A stretch of 64,000 nt of DNA from assembly GCA_019752335.1 (NCBI GenBank), contig JAIEMJ010000009.1, positions 98,828 to 162,827 of the forward strand, in the 5' to 3' direction. The notes beneath the pieces are model-generated. The model saw only the letters and a program-made list of their open reading frames with translations. It searched no databases and was not told where the DNA came from. The position numbers were made by a program, and so were the translations under genes. How positions within the stretch are numbered: the stretch's first letter is position 1; each line of letters starts with the position of its first letter. This document shows, piece after piece, positions 10,924-21,700 of this stretch. The DNA is from Bryobacteraceae bacterium. Its GTDB lineage: Bacteria; Acidobacteriota; Terriglobia; Bryobacterales; Bryobacteraceae.

Positions 10924-12288
10924 ATGCCGCAAATCGACCCCAACCAAATCGCGCGCACGCAGTTCTGGCGCCGTCCGCAGCTTGACCGCCGGCTCTTCTT
11001 TCAGCACCTCGGCACCGCCGTGGGCGGCTACATGCTGATGCCGTCGCGGCCGCTCGAAACCGTCGCCCGCGCGGCCGCCGCGCCGATCAACAAGGCCAAG
11101 AACGTCATCTTTGTGATGATGCGCGGCGCGCCCAGCCACGTCGACACCTTCGACTTGAAGCAAGGCCCCTGGCTGCCGAACTCCTACAACCCCACCAGCT
11201 ACGACGGCGTCGCTTTTCCGCAAGGGCTCTTCCCCACGCTCGCGGGCCAGATGGACCGCATCGCGCTGCTGCGCTCGGTAAAGCCTTGGGTGGTGGTGCA
11301 TCAACTCGGGCAGGATTGGGTGGAGATCGGCCGCAACCCGATCAGCGGCTTGTCGCGCATTGCGCCACACATCGGCTCGGTGGTTTCGCTCGAACTGGGT
11401 GACCGTCAAAAGCCCCTGCCGGCCTTTATCAACTTGAACGCCAGCAACGGACCGAGCTCGGGTTATCTATCGCCCATGCACGCGCCGTTCTACGTTTCTC
11501 CCAACGGGGGCGGCTTGCCCAACACGCGTCACCCGGACGCGCAGGCGGCCTTCGACCGCCGCTTCGCCCTCTTGCAGGACCTCGACACCGAGATCCGCGC
11601 GGCGTCGACGCTGAATCCGGCTGGCGAGGAGATGGAGCAGTTCAACACGGCGGCGCGCAAGCTGATGTACAACCCGGACGTGGACAAGATCTTCAACTTC
11701 GCCGCGGACGAGCGCGTACGTTATGGCAATTCGGGCTTCGGCAACGCCTGCATCACAGCGCGCAACCTGCTGCGGTCTGGCATGGGGACGCGCTTCGTGC
11801 AGATCAACGTCGGCAGTTGGGATCACCACGTGAATATTTACACGGGTCCGCTGAATCCGGCCAACGCGGGGTCACTGGGGCGCCAGTTCGACGCGGGGCT
11901 GGGCACGCTGATTCAGGATCTTGCCAACGACGGACTGCTCGATAGCACGCTGGTGCTGGCGATGGGCGAGTTCGGCCGTACGGTGGGTCCGCTGAATCTG
12001 ACGGCCGGGCGCGACCACTGGGCGCAGCAGAGCGTGCTGGTGGCGGGCGCGGGCGTGCGCGGCAAGCGGGCGATCGGCGAAACCGACAACATCGGCCGCG
12101 GCATTCTCGACTACGGCTGGAAGAACGACCGGCCCATCCGCACCGAAGACATCGAGGCGACGATTTACTCGGCCTTAGGCATCAACTGGCTCACCATCCG
12201 CCGCGACGATCCCTTCGGCCGCGGCTTTGAGTACGTGCCGGAGGCCAACGCCGGCAGCTACGAGCCGGTCCACGAACTCTGGAGCTAG
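10924..12288 (+). CDS. DUF1501 protein (sulfatase-superfamily fold)
   Basis: A 454-residue protein. Near the N-terminus it has the RRLFFQHLG and MRGAPSHVDTFDLK segments (about 65-80) typical of DUF1501, an alkaline-phosphatase/sulfatase-like fold. The metal-site regions are visible as SWDHHVNIY (about 300) and a later GRDHWAQQS (about 360). An AGGAGAAA ribosome site precedes the ATG. It forms an operon with the upstream DUF1549/DUF1553 gene, the standard pairing for these families. The N-terminus (QHLGTAVGGYMLMP) resembles a Tat-like export region but lacks a clear twin Arg, so the export route is uncertain. The substrate is unknown. Confidence 0.87.
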   Translation: MPQIDPNQIARTQFWRRPQLDRRLFFQHLGTAVGGYMLMPSRPLETVARAAAAPINKAKNVIFVMMRGAPSHVDTFDLKQGPWLPNSYNPTSYDGVAFPQGLFPTLAGQMDRIALLRSVKPWVVVHQLGQDWVEIGRNPISGLSRIAPHIGSVVSLELGDRQKPLPAFINLNASNGPSSGYLSPMHAPFYVSPNGGGLPNTRHPDAQAAFDRRFALLQDLDTEIRAASTLNPAGEEMEQFNTAARKLMYNPDVDKIFNFAADERVRYGNSGFGNACITARNLLRSGMGTRFVQINVGSWDHHVNIYTGPLNPANAGSLGRQFDAGLGTLIQDLANDGLLDSTLVLAMGEFGRTVGPLNLTAGRDHWAQQSVLVAGAGVRGKRAIGETDNIGRGILDYGWKNDRPIRTEDIEATIYSALGINWLTIRRDDPFGRGFEYVPEANAGSYEPVHELWS

Positions 12289-12426
12289 AACGAGCTCTTG
12301 GCGCGGCGCTCGGCGTGGCTGAGCCCGGCCGCCGCGGCATCGCAGCCCCTTTCTTGGCGCTCTCGCGCATTTCTTCGAGCTTGGCATATCCTTTTTGCCC
12401 CCTCGCGGTAAGTAAGAAGTGAGACC

Positions 12427-12930
12427 GTGAGCGACACCGAGTTCCAAATCGTCTTTGAGGCCCACCAGGATGCCGTTTTCGGCTTTGCTTGGCGCATGAC
12501 CGGCTCGCCCGCCATGGCTGAGGACGTGGCGCAGGAGACTTTCTTGGCCCTACTGAAGTCGCCGGGGAGTTACTCCGCGGCGCGGGGCAGTCTGCGCTCC
12601 TGGCTGTTGGGCGTGGCGCGGAACCTGATTCTGAAGCGCTGGCGCGCGGACGGCCGCTGGACGCAATTGGATGAGGACTACACCCTGGCGGAGCCGGCGG
12701 CGCCGGATTGGCAGATGCAAGATCGCGTGGCCCATGCGGTGAGGTCGTTGTCGCCATTGCAGCGCGAAGTCGTGATTCTCGTGGAGTACGAGGGCATGAC
12801 TTTGGAAGAGACCGCCCGGGCCGTGGATACGGAAGTCGGCACGGTAAAGGCCCGCTTGCACCGGGCGCGGACCAACCTGCGAACGCTGCTGGAACCTCTG
12901 CGAAGTATCCCTAGGAGTGCGAACCCATGA
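12427..12930 (+). CDS. ECF-type RNA polymerase sigma factor
   Basis: A 167-residue sigma-70 family protein starting at GTG. Region 2 (about residues 8-75) includes AEDVAQETFLALL for core binding and -10 recognition. Region 4 (about 105-160) includes EGMTLEETARAVDTEVGTVK, the helix-turn-helix for -35 binding. Length and layout fit the extracytoplasmic-function class. Its stop overlaps the start of the next gene by four bases (ATGA), and that gene encodes a small single-pass membrane protein, so the pair looks like a sigma/anti-sigma unit. The gap 12289-12426 upstream has no gene and no convincing promoter that I can name. Confidence 0.93.
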   Translation: MSDTEFQIVFEAHQDAVFGFAWRMTGSPAMAEDVAQETFLALLKSPGSYSAARGSLRSWLLGVARNLILKRWRADGRWTQLDEDYTLAEPAAPDWQMQDRVAHAVRSLSPLQREVVILVEYEGMTLEETARAVDTEVGTVKARLHRARTNLRTLLEPLRSIPRSANP

Positions 12931-13205
12931 ACGATGACGAACTGCGTTCGATGCTGAAGACCTGGCAGGCGCCCGCGGCGCCGGCGGAACTCCGCTGCCG
13001 GGTGTTTGCTCCGCCACGACTCTCCTGGCGTTGGCTATTTTCCGGCGAGATTCGCGTCCCGATTCCGTTGGCCGTGGCCTTTGCGGCGGTGCTTCTGTTC
13101 ATCGCTTACCGTGTGGCGCAGCCGCCGTCGGCGAGCCTGTCCGATTTTCGACAAGTACAGCAATTTCAACCAAGGGTGGTGAAGAGTAGTTATGAAAACG
13201 ATTAG
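12927..13205 (+). CDS. small single-pass membrane protein, likely anti-sigma partner
   Basis: A 92-residue protein with a short cytoplasmic N-terminus, one membrane helix (about residues 47-64) and a short outer tail. Translation is coupled to the upstream ECF sigma factor by an ATGA overlap, and the next gene overlaps its 3' end by 14 bases. The position and topology suggest an anti-sigma factor. The classical zinc-finger HxxxCxxC motif is absent and only one cysteine is present, so this is a context-based guess. Confidence 0.65.
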   Translation: MNDDELRSMLKTWQAPAAPAELRCRVFAPPRLSWRWLFSGEIRVPIPLAVAFAAVLLFIAYRVAQPPSASLSDFRQVQQFQPRVVKSSYEND

Positions 13206-14058
13206 TCTGATTCTGTGCGGCGTGTTCACGTGCGGGGCCCAGTCCGGAGCGAAGTTAGCGACCGGGGAAGTCTCCAGCCACGGCATATTTGTGCGCTTCG
13301 AGACCCGGCTGGAGCCGGACTCCCCGCCGATTCGACGCTTCGGTGGCGGCGTTTTGACCGAGAACGAAGTGATCAAACGGCATCTTGGTAACTTCGACAA
13401 TCACACTTATTTCGGATACGACCTGACGATGGAAGCGCTGCCCGATGGCCGCGCCAGGCTACGATTTGCGGGGTTGACGATGACTCCGGCCAAAATGAGT
13501 GAGATCTTTAAAAACACGCCGCAGTGGACCGCGCTGCCACTGCCGGCGGCGCCAGCGATGCTGGACGTGAGAGTGGGCGAGACGGTGGCGCTCGACCTGT
13601 TCGTCAATCCTTCGACCGGGCAAAAGGTGACCGAGTATCTCACGATCGCGAGCAGCGCGCGGACGGAAGCGCGCGTGGAGGGTACGGCGCGTGACTTTGC
13701 CGCGGAAGACGTCGACATTGCCATCAGTTCGCCGAAGGTGAGCATTGACGGCAAGCCCGCCTTTTCCTGGCGGGGCGCTATCGCGGGCCAGGCAGTCTGG
13801 CTGGATTTGCCCGCGCACGGGCGCTTTGTCTTCTCGCTGCTGCCGAGGCCGGATCTGGGTATGCAAAAGCTCGGAGAGATTCGAGGCAGCCTGATGACTT
13901 GGCGTTCCGGCGGGCATGATTATTCGCTTACGGCCAGCAAGCCGATTGCCCCGGGTTCGCGAGCCTACCATCTGTTCGTGTTTCCGATCCCGCGGGCAGT
14001 AACGGAGTTCACGATGTGGGCCGGCCCGAAGCCGGACGATCCGATTCGCCACCGGTAG
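13192..14058 (+). CDS. secreted protein of unknown function in the sigma-factor operon
   Basis: A 288-residue protein with a signal peptide (MKTISLILCGVFTCGAQ) and a beta-rich mature part. No catalytic motif is recognised. It overlaps the anti-sigma-like gene by 14 bases, so it is probably made from the same transcript and may be the exported product or sensor of that regulatory unit. Similar three-gene sets are common in Acidobacteria, but I cannot assign a family. Confidence 0.7.
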   Translation: MKTISLILCGVFTCGAQSGAKLATGEVSSHGIFVRFETRLEPDSPPIRRFGGGVLTENEVIKRHLGNFDNHTYFGYDLTMEALPDGRARLRFAGLTMTPAKMSEIFKNTPQWTALPLPAAPAMLDVRVGETVALDLFVNPSTGQKVTEYLTIASSARTEARVEGTARDFAAEDVDIAISSPKVSIDGKPAFSWRGAIAGQAVWLDLPAHGRFVFSLLPRPDLGMQKLGEIRGSLMTWRSGGHDYSLTASKPIAPGSRAYHLFVFPIPRAVTEFTMWAGPKPDDPIRHR

Positions 14059-14141
14059 AAGGGCCGGAGCCTCCGGCAGCGCTTCGTCCTTTCGTGTGCC
14101 GCGGTCTAAGAGTTCGGTGCGTCGCGTGATAGACTTTCGCG

Positions 14142-17100
14142 ATGACACGGATACTTCTGTTAGTTGCCTTCGCCCTGGTTGCCTGGGCGCAGATCGAACA
14201 AGCGAATCTGACGGGGGTAGTGAACGACCAAACGGGCGCCGTGGTGCCCGGTGCGACGGTGCTGCTGGAGAATCGTGCCACGCGCGAGAAGGCGGAGACG
14301 CAGACCAATGGTTCGGGGGGCTACCGGCTGCCGTTTCTCAAGGCCGGTGAGTATGATCTGACGGTGACGAAGTCCGGCTTCGATGCGGCGAAGGTGACGG
14401 GGATCCGGCTCACTGTAGGCCTGACGGCGACGGTGAATCTAGCCTTGCGCAGCGGCACGGTGCAGCAGGAAGTGACGGTGACGGCGGCGGCGGTGCAACT
14501 GGAGCAACAGTCGTCGACGCTGGGGAATGTGGTGGGGGCCAAGCAGATGGTGGAATTGCCACTGTTGGGGCGCAATCCCTATAACCTGGTGCTCCTGGCG
14601 CCGGGCGTGCTGCCCCGCGGCAGCGCGGGCTCCGGGCCGATTGTGAACGGCGGGCGATCCAACACCAGCGCCATTCTTTTGGATGGCGCGGAGACCCGCA
14701 ACAGCACCACCAACGACATCGCCTATACACCGCCGCTCGAGACGGTGCAGGAGTTCAAGGTGCTGACGAACTCCTTTTCGAGCGAGTTCGGGCGGTCGGG
14801 CGGGGGCGTGTTGACGGTGGCCACGCGCTCGGGCACCAATCAGGTGCATGGCGCGGCCTATGAATTCCTCCGCAACGACAAGCTGAACGCCAACGCCTGG
14901 GCGAGTAACAGAGCGGGGCTCGCGAGAAATCCGTTCCGCCGGAATGAGTACGGCTTTGCGTTAGGTGGGCCGGTGTTCATTCCGAAGGTTTACGATGGGC
15001 GGAACCGGACTTTCTTCTTTACGAATTTCGAATGGATTCCGCAACGGGCGCCGGACAATATCCTGGCTACGGTGCCCACGGCCGCGGAGCGGGCGGGCGA
15101 CTTTTCGCGCACGGTGACTTCGGGCGGCGCGCTCATCCGGATCTTCGATCCGCTGACGACGGTGCCCGATGGCGCCAATTTCACGCGCGCCCAGTTTCCG
15201 GGCAACCAGATCCCGGCCAGCCGGATCGATCCGATTTCGCGGCGGGTGATGGAGTTCTACCCGGCGGCCAATCGCGATACGGTGGTGCAGAATTTCGTAC
15301 AGAATAACTCGCGCGCCAACGATACCAGCCGGCAGTTTTACCGCTTCGATCAGTCCGTCGGGTTGCGCCACCGGTTGTTTCTCACGCTGGGCACGCAAAA
15401 GAATCAACAGTTCACGCCCGGCATCAACGAGGCGTTTCCGGGGGAAGGGGTGAATGGCGAGCAGGGCAAGATCAAGAGTACTTCGTTGTCGACGGTGGTT
15501 ACCGACACGGTCACCTTTACGCCGGCGCTCATCGGACAGTTCCGCTTGAGCGCCACGCGGCGCAACCTGCAAACGGAACTGCGGAGCGCGGGGTTCGACT
15601 TTACGAAACTCGGGTTTCCGGCGTCGCTCAAGAATCGGGCGAAGACTTTGATCTTTCCGCGTTTTGGACCGGCGGATATCGCGCCGCTGGGCGCTGACCG
15701 GGCCTCCTTCTTTACGGATGCGGAAGGCAATTACGAAGGGCAGGCGCATGTCACCTGGCTGCGCGGGGGCCATTCGATCAAGTCCGGCACGGATTATCTG
15801 TTCCAGTACTTCAATATCTTCCGGCCGGAGCGTCCTTCGGGTAGCTATGACTTTGGCCGGGCCTTCACGCAAGGGCCGAATCCGGCCACTTCGAGCGCGA
15901 CGGCGGGGCATGGCGCGGCGACGTTCCTGTTGGGCGCGCCCACCGGCGGGACGTTCAGCGACGATCCTTCGCTAGCGACGTCGCAGCGTTACTACTCGTT
16001 CTATCTGCAGGATGACTGGAAAGCCATGCGCAATCTGACCATCAATCTCGGCTTGCGCTGGGAGTATCAGGCGCCCTGGACTGACCGTTTCGACCAACTG
16101 GGCTACTTCGACCCCGACTTCACCGATCCCTTAACCAAGCAGAAGGGCCTGCTGCGCTTCACCGGACGCGACGGCAATCCCCGGCACCAGACGGCGCCGG
16201 ACCGGAATAATTTCGCGCCGCGCGTCGGTCTGGCGTGGCAGGTGCGGCCGAAGATGGTGATTCGCGCCGGCTACGGGATGTTCTACTTTCCGGGCAGCGG
16301 CGGCATTGGCTCCGGCGCGAGCGACCTGGGGAGCGGCTTTCTCACCCAGACGCCGGTGTTCTTAGGGCCTCCCCCGGCGGCGCCGAATACGCCTCCTGTA
16401 GGCGCGAGCCTGGGGCGGGCCTTTGAAGCTGGCTTCTTCGATGCGCCGTCCACCAGTGTCGGCTCGAGCATCGCTACGGCGTTCCGGCCGTGGGTGACGC
16501 CGTACAACCACCAGTGGAATTTCAACATTCAGCGGGCGCTGACCTCCACGCTCCTGGTGGAGGTGGCTTACGTGGGCAACCGTGGGCAACGCATCTGGAT
16601 CAATCGCAGCCGCAGCGCGGTGGATACGCAATACCTGGCGCTGGGTCCGGGCCTTGATACCCTGGTGGATAACCCCTATTTCGGCATCATTCCCACGGGC
16701 GCGTTGAGCGTGCGGCAGGTACGGCGCTCGCAACTTTTGCAACCCTTCAGCCACTATACCGGCGTCACGCGCTTCCGCGACCCCGTCGGCGACTCGATCT
16801 ACCACGGCTTCACCATGCGGCTCGACAAGCAATTCAGCCACGGCTTCAGCTTCCAGGCGGCGTTCACGGCGGGCAAGCAGATCGACAATGTGCAGGAGCG
16901 ATTTGGCGGCCGTTCGACGTTTCTCGATCCGAACAACCTCGGACTCTCCCGGTCGACGGGGGAGGAGGACCGCCCGCAACATTTCGTCACCAACTACATC
17001 TACGAAATGCCGTTTGGCCCGGGTCAAAAATGGCTGAAGAAGGGCATCGGCAGCCACATTCTGGGGCGGTGGCAACTGAGCGGGATCACAACGTTCAGCC

Positions 17101-17507
17101 GGGGCTTGCCGATGATTATCACCGGGCCGAACAACACGCGCCTGCCGGGTGTCGGGGCGCAGGCCGTGCGGTTGCGGGATCCGGTGCTGCCCGATAGCCA
17201 GCGGACGCTTGATCGCTACTTCGACACGTCGGCTTTCCTACCCGCGCCTACTTACTCGCTGGGGAACGACTCACGCACCCAACCGAAGCTGCGGATTCCT
17301 GGGATCAATACCTTCGATCTGAACCTGAGCCGGTCGCAGCGGATCGGGGAGCGGGTGAATCTGCAGTTCCGCGCCGAGTGGTTCAATGCCTTCAACAAGC
17401 CGCAGTTCGGCGCGCCGAACGGCAATGTCACCGCGACCAACTTCGGCCAGATCACGGCGGCCTCGGGCTCACGGGTGATCCAGATGGGCATGCGGATGAG
17501 CTTCTAA
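14142..17507 (+). CDS. TonB-dependent receptor, Oar-like, with N-terminal carboxypeptidase-regulatory domain
   Basis: A 1121-residue outer-membrane protein. A signal peptide (1-17) is followed by a CarboxypepD_reg-like beta-sandwich (about 22-105, with [16 protein letters not shown]). The plug domain (about 115-230) includes the [18 protein letters not shown] segment. The rest is a large beta-barrel ending in MGMRMSF, with a terminal Phe for BAM recognition. Such Oar-like receptors are greatly expanded in Acidobacteria and are thought to import oligosaccharides or other large nutrients. No TonB box is obvious at the N-terminus. It is transcribed alone, with the next gene converging on it four bases away. 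Confidence 0.93.
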   Translation: MTRILLLVAFALVAWAQIEQANLTGVVNDQTGAVVPGATVLLENRATREKAETQTNGSGGYRLPFLKAGEYDLTVTKSGFDAAKVTGIRLTVGLTATVNLALRSGTVQQEVTVTAAAVQLEQQSSTLGNVVGAKQMVELPLLGRNPYNLVLLAPGVLPRGSAGSGPIVNGGRSNTSAILLDGAETRNSTTNDIAYTPPLETVQEFKVLTNSFSSEFGRSGGGVLTVATRSGTNQVHGAAYEFLRNDKLNANAWASNRAGLARNPFRRNEYGFALGGPVFIPKVYDGRNRTFFFTNFEWIPQRAPDNILATVPTAAERAGDFSRTVTSGGALIRIFDPLTTVPDGANFTRAQFPGNQIPASRIDPISRRVMEFYPAANRDTVVQNFVQNNSRANDTSRQFYRFDQSVGLRHRLFLTLGTQKNQQFTPGINEAFPGEGVNGEQGKIKSTSLSTVVTDTVTFTPALIGQFRLSATRRNLQTELRSAGFDFTKLGFPASLKNRAKTLIFPRFGPADIAPLGADRASFFTDAEGNYEGQAHVTWLRGGHSIKSGTDYLFQYFNIFRPERPSGSYDFGRAFTQGPNPATSSATAGHGAATFLLGAPTGGTFSDDPSLATSQRYYSFYLQDDWKAMRNLTINLGLRWEYQAPWTDRFDQLGYFDPDFTDPLTKQKGLLRFTGRDGNPRHQTAPDRNNFAPRVGLAWQVRPKMVIRAGYGMFYFPGSGGIGSGASDLGSGFLTQTPVFLGPPPAAPNTPPVGASLGRAFEAGFFDAPSTSVGSSIATAFRPWVTPYNHQWNFNIQRALTSTLLVEVAYVGNRGQRIWINRSRSAVDTQYLALGPGLDTLVDNPYFGIIPTGALSVRQVRRSQLLQPFSHYTGVTRFRDPVGDSIYHGFTMRLDKQFSHGFSFQAAFTAGKQIDNVQERFGGRSTFLDPNNLGLSRSTGEEDRPQHFVTNYIYEMPFGPGQKWLKKGIGSHILGRWQLSGITTFSRGLPMIITGPNNTRLPGVGAQAVRLRDPVLPDSQRTLDRYFDTSAFLPAPTYSLGNDSRTQPKLRIPGINTFDLNLSRSQRIGERVNLQFRAEWFNAFNKPQFGAPNGNVTATNFGQITAASGSRVIQMGMRMSF

Positions 17508-17511
17508 ACGG

Positions 17512-18306
17512 TCAGGGGCGAACGGGGGCCTGTGCCACGGCCCGCTGCGCGAGTTGGTTGAGCGTCATGACGTCGGTCCAGGGAAGATTCACGAGCGTGA
17601 CGATCTTCGGGTCGTCCCACCGCCGGGGACCGGTGATGACCTCGGGCGGATGGGTGGGTTCACGCCTGGTGAGCACGCGATAGAAGAGAAGCGCATTCAG
17701 GTAGGAGCCCACGGCGGTGGGGTGCGAGCGGTCCGGCTGGTAGAGCCGGAGGGAGGGCGCTTCGAGGCGGAGCATGGTCCACGCCAGTCCCGCGGGTACG
17801 ATGGTGGCGTTGAGCTTGAGGGCGAGCCGCGTGAAGGCGTCATCGAGGCGCCACTGCTGTTCAGGATAGCCGTCACGTGCCCAGGTGGCGTAGAGCAGGG
17901 TCTTGGCGCCGGTCTTGGCGATCTCGGCGTGGAACCTCTCGGCGTAATCGAAGTAGGCGGCCGGATCGTTGATCTCCGGGGTCCCTCCTGCGGGGACCAG
18001 CTTGCCTAAAGTGGAGTGCTCCTGCAGGACGACGTAATCCCACCCACCCCGTTGCACGGCTTCCAGCGCCTTCTTGTTTTCCCAGTGCCACTGCAAGGAC
18101 TTCCCGCCGCTCAGGGATACTTCCGTCTGGATGCGCGGGCCTGATTTCTCGCTCTCGGCAATTTGCTCGAGCAGATACGGGAGGTTGTTGTAGTAGGTGT
18201 AGCTGTTGCCAATGAAGAGGACGCGTAGAGGCTTGGCCGGAGGGGCCGATTGGCCAAGGAGTGCAAGCCCGAGAGCCAGGTGGAGGAAGAAAGTTCGCCG
18301 GATCAT
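17512..18306 (-). CDS. secreted SGNH/GDSL-fold hydrolase-like protein (DUF4886-like)
   Basis: A 264-residue protein starting at the ATG at 18306, chosen because it yields a clean signal peptide (MIRRTFFLHLALGLALLGQS). The mature part opens with LRVLFIGNSYTYYNN. This is the GNSxT block seen in DUF4886 proteins, which belong to the SGNH hydrolase superfamily; the Ser is the expected nucleophile. DRSHPTAVGSYLNA near residue 210 carries the DxxH block expected for the catalytic Asp and His. It is probably a secreted esterase acting on carbohydrates or their esters; the substrate is inferred only from the superfamily. It converges on the receptor gene. Confidence 0.8.
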   Translation of the reverse strand: MIRRTFFLHLALGLALLGQSAPPAKPLRVLFIGNSYTYYNNLPYLLEQIAESEKSGPRIQTEVSLSGGKSLQWHWENKKALEAVQRGGWDYVVLQEHSTLGKLVPAGGTPEINDPAAYFDYAERFHAEIAKTGAKTLLYATWARDGYPEQQWRLDDAFTRLALKLNATIVPAGLAWTMLRLEAPSLRLYQPDRSHPTAVGSYLNALLFYRVLTRREPTHPPEVITGPRRWDDPKIVTLVNLPWTDVMTLNQLAQRAVAQAPVRP

Positions 18307-18510
18307 GAACTTATTGTAGGGCGCGATGAAGACTATCGTGGTTCGAAGCCTTGAGGTATCTTCGTGGAGCCGCGCGATTGCGGGTTTCGCCCATCTACTC
18401 ACATGCACCTCGGGAAAGTGACTGGCAATGGGTTGCCGGCACTGGGTTGCCGCATTGCGGGTCACGTGGGCTCATGTCAGTTTGACCCTTTTGTTCAGGT
18501 CAGACCGCCT

Positions 18511-18631
18511 CCAGTAAGGCGGACTTTAGTCCGCACGGAGCTTTAGCTCCGTCCCGCAGGATGCTGATGAAGCCGGTGGCTGGGAATGTGCGGAGCTGAA
18601 GCTCCGCGCGGACTAAAGTCCGCCTTACTGG
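18511..18631. repeat. REP/BIME-like element made of four small palindromes
   Basis: Two 42-base arms (18511-18552 and 18590-18631) are inverted copies of each other with 39 of 42 matches. Each arm itself contains two short near-palindromes, one GCGGACTTTAGTCCGC-like and one CGGAGCTTTAGCTCCG-like. The 37-base centre is unrelated. The remaining intergenic sequence (18307-18510 and 18632-18727) holds no gene that I can support. Confidence 0.75.
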
Positions 18632-18727
18632 AAGGCAAGTCAAAGCTGATAAAGAGCCGCCTGCAACCGCCGCGCGAGTTCACGGCCGACCGGCACCCAC
18701 GGCGTCCGGCAAGCTGCATTGCCCCCC

Positions 18728-18756
18728 TTGCGCCCGGCTTTTGCCTGACATATGAT
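18728..18756 (+). promoter_or_regulatory. candidate sigma-70 promoter for the receptor at 18780
   Basis: TTGCGC (18728-18733), a 17-base spacer and TATGAT (18751-18756) lie 23 bases before the ATG. An AGGGG ribosome site lies in between. The -10 box is good and the -35 box moderate. Confidence 0.5.
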
Positions 18757-18779
18757 CATTAGCGCAAAAAGGGGATCTT

Positions 18780-21700
18780 ATGCGTCTGTACCTGCTTTCC
18801 GCCTCACTCCTCCTGAGTGCCGCTCTGGCATTCGGGCAAACGTTTTATGGCACCGTCGTGGGCGCCGTCTCCGACTCTTCCGGCTCGGCCATGCCGCAAG
18901 CCACCGTCGTCCTGATCAATGCGGGCCGCGCCGACCGGCGCACCACCCAGACTGATGCCGACGGCAACTACCAGTTCGTCAATCTGGCGCCCGGCCAATA
19001 CCGCGTCGAGATCGAGAAGACCGGGTTTCGCCGGTTGGTCCGCGAGAACGTCCTGGTCGAAGTGCAGAGTACCGCTCGGATTGACGCCGCCATGCAGGTG
19101 GGCGACGTGAGCCAGGTGCTCGAAGTGACGGCGCAGACGCCGTTGCTGCAGACGGAGAACGCTTCACTCGGCCAGGTGGTGGAAGCGCGCAAGGTGCTCG
19201 AGATGCCGCTGAATGGCCGCAATGTCTTCAGCCTGGTGGCGCTGGCGCCGGGCGTCGTGCCTGGCGGGCAGAGCAGCCAGACGCCGACGGGCGCCAACCC
19301 ATTCGCCTGGGCTAATTTCCAGATCGGCGGCGGACAGGCCAACCAGAGTGCTTCTTACATTGACGGCGCGCCGAACAACTCGAGCTACGTGAACCATACG
19401 ATGTTGGTGCCCACGCAGGACGCCGTTCAGGAGTTCAAGGTACAGACGAACAACCTGGGGCCGGAGTTTGGCCGGTTGGCGGGCGGCGTGATCAACCTGA
19501 CGACGAAGTCCGGGACGAATAGCTTCCACGGCAGCGCCTACGAGTTCTTCCGCAATCGTTCTTTGAACGCGAATACCTTCTTCAATAACCGCGCGGGCGT
19601 CGGCCGTCCCGCATTTTCGCAGAATCAGTTTGGCTTGAGCGGCGGGGGGCCGGTGATCAAGGACAAGACGTTCTTCTTCGGCTCCTATGAGGGCTTCCGC
19701 TTGCGGCAAGGCCAGAGTTACGTCTTCTCCGTCCCGACTGACTTGCAGCGCGGCGGCAACTTCTCTGACTTCCGCAACGCCGCCGGGAATACGATCCCCG
19801 TCTACGATCCGCTCACCACTTGCGGACGCCTCGGCAATGCCGCTTGCGCCACGAATGCCGCGGGAGCCGAAGTGATCTCCCGCGTACCGTTCCCCAACAA
19901 CACGATCCCCGATAGCCGGATTGACCGTGCCGCGCGGCAGATGACGGGCCTGTGGGGCCGGGCGAATTCGCCGGGCTTGCCCAACACCGCCGTGAACAAC
20001 TTCACGGCGAACGCGAGCGTCGGCGGCGATCAGAACCAGTACAACTTCCGCGTCGATCACAACTTCTCGGAGCGGCAACGCGCCTTCGTGCGCTACACGT
20101 ACTGGCGCAATCTTAATCTGCCGATTGACCCCTACAACACCAAGACCTGCGTCGACCGCTGCACCGAGGATATGAACACCAACCAAGCGGTGATCGGCGA
20201 CAACTTCACGCTCTCCCCGAGCATGTTTCTCGATCTGCGCCTGAGCTTCAGCCGCTTCCACTACGACCGTTTCGCGACCACCGCCGGCTTCGATCTGACG
20301 CAACTTGGTTGGCCCTCCGCCTTGAACAATCAGGTGGCGGTGCGCGTGCAGCCCATTCCGATTGTGACGGGCTATAACGGCGTCTTCGGTACGAACGGCA
20401 CGGGCAGCACGATCGTCGCGCGCAACGACGTTTACTCGATCAGCCCCAACCTGACGAAGATTCTGGGCAAGCACACGCTGAAGTTCGGCGCTGAATGGCG
20501 GCGCAACACGCATAACTACTATCAGCAGAACAATCCTTCGGGCTCCTTCAATTTCGACGCGCTGATGACGTCGGTGAATCCGCTGGCCGCGGCGGGCACG
20601 GGCAACGGCTTCGCTTCCTTCCTGCTCGGCATGGGCAGCGGCGGCGGCTTGACGCACAATAACTTCGTCGCTGGCCAGATGATCTATCGCGCTTACTACG
20701 TGGGTGACCAGCATCAGGTGACGTCGCGGCTCACCCTGAATTACGGGCTGCGCTTCGAGCAGATGGGCCCCTGGAGCGAACGCTTTGACCGGCTGGTGGT
20801 GTTGCTGCCCACCGTCGCCAACGAACTGAGCGGCCGCGGCGGCCTGAACTTCACCGGTCGCCTGGGACTGGTGAACTCTCCCGACAGCCCCAGCCGCAAC
20901 AATGCCAAGCTCGGCAACGTCTTCTCGCCGCGCTTGGGCCTCGCTTACCGGCTGAATAACAAGACGGTGATTCGCACGGGCTGGGGACTGTTCTTCCTGC
21001 CCAACGACGTCGCTTTCAACTCGGCGCCGAATATCGACATTTCGAACGCCTACACCACGCCCTATGTGGGCACGCTCGACGGCAGCATCACGCCGGCGGA
21101 TCGCTTGTCGAATCCTTTCCCGAATGGCATCATCCAGGCTCCCGGACGCAGCCCCAATATTCAGCGGCTGTTCTACGGGCAGGGCGTCAGCGCGCCCGTC
21201 TTCAATGATCCGCGCGCCAACACCCAGCAATGGAACTTCGACGTGCAGCGCGAACTGGCCGGAGGCATGGCGCTGGATGTCGCTTACGCCGGCTCCAAGG
21301 GCACGCACTTGCCGGGGCCGAATCAGGCGCTGAACCAACTGCCGGAGAGCTTCCTGTCGCAAGGCGCCGCCTTGCAGCAGCAAGTGCCGAATCCGTTCTT
21401 TGGCCAGGTGCAGCTGGGCGTCCTGGCGCAACCCAATGTCGCCCGCGCGCAGTTGCAGCGGCCCTATCCGCAGTACACGGGCTTCAACATCGTTTCTCCG
21501 ATGAATCGCAATTCGATTTACCACGCGTTGCAGGTGAAGCTCGAAAAGCGTTTTGCGAAGGGCGCGTCGATTCTGGGCTCCTACACTTACTCGAAATTGA
21601 TCAGCGATACGGACACCCTCACGGCCTGGCTTGAGCCTGGCGGCGGACTCGCCGTGCAGAACTGGTACAACCTGCGCGCTGAGCGCTCCGTCGCCCTTTA

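Noticed and set aside
14961..15911. Open frame opposite the receptor at 14142
   Set aside because: The receptor has all expected domains, and the antisense frame is Arg-rich noise.
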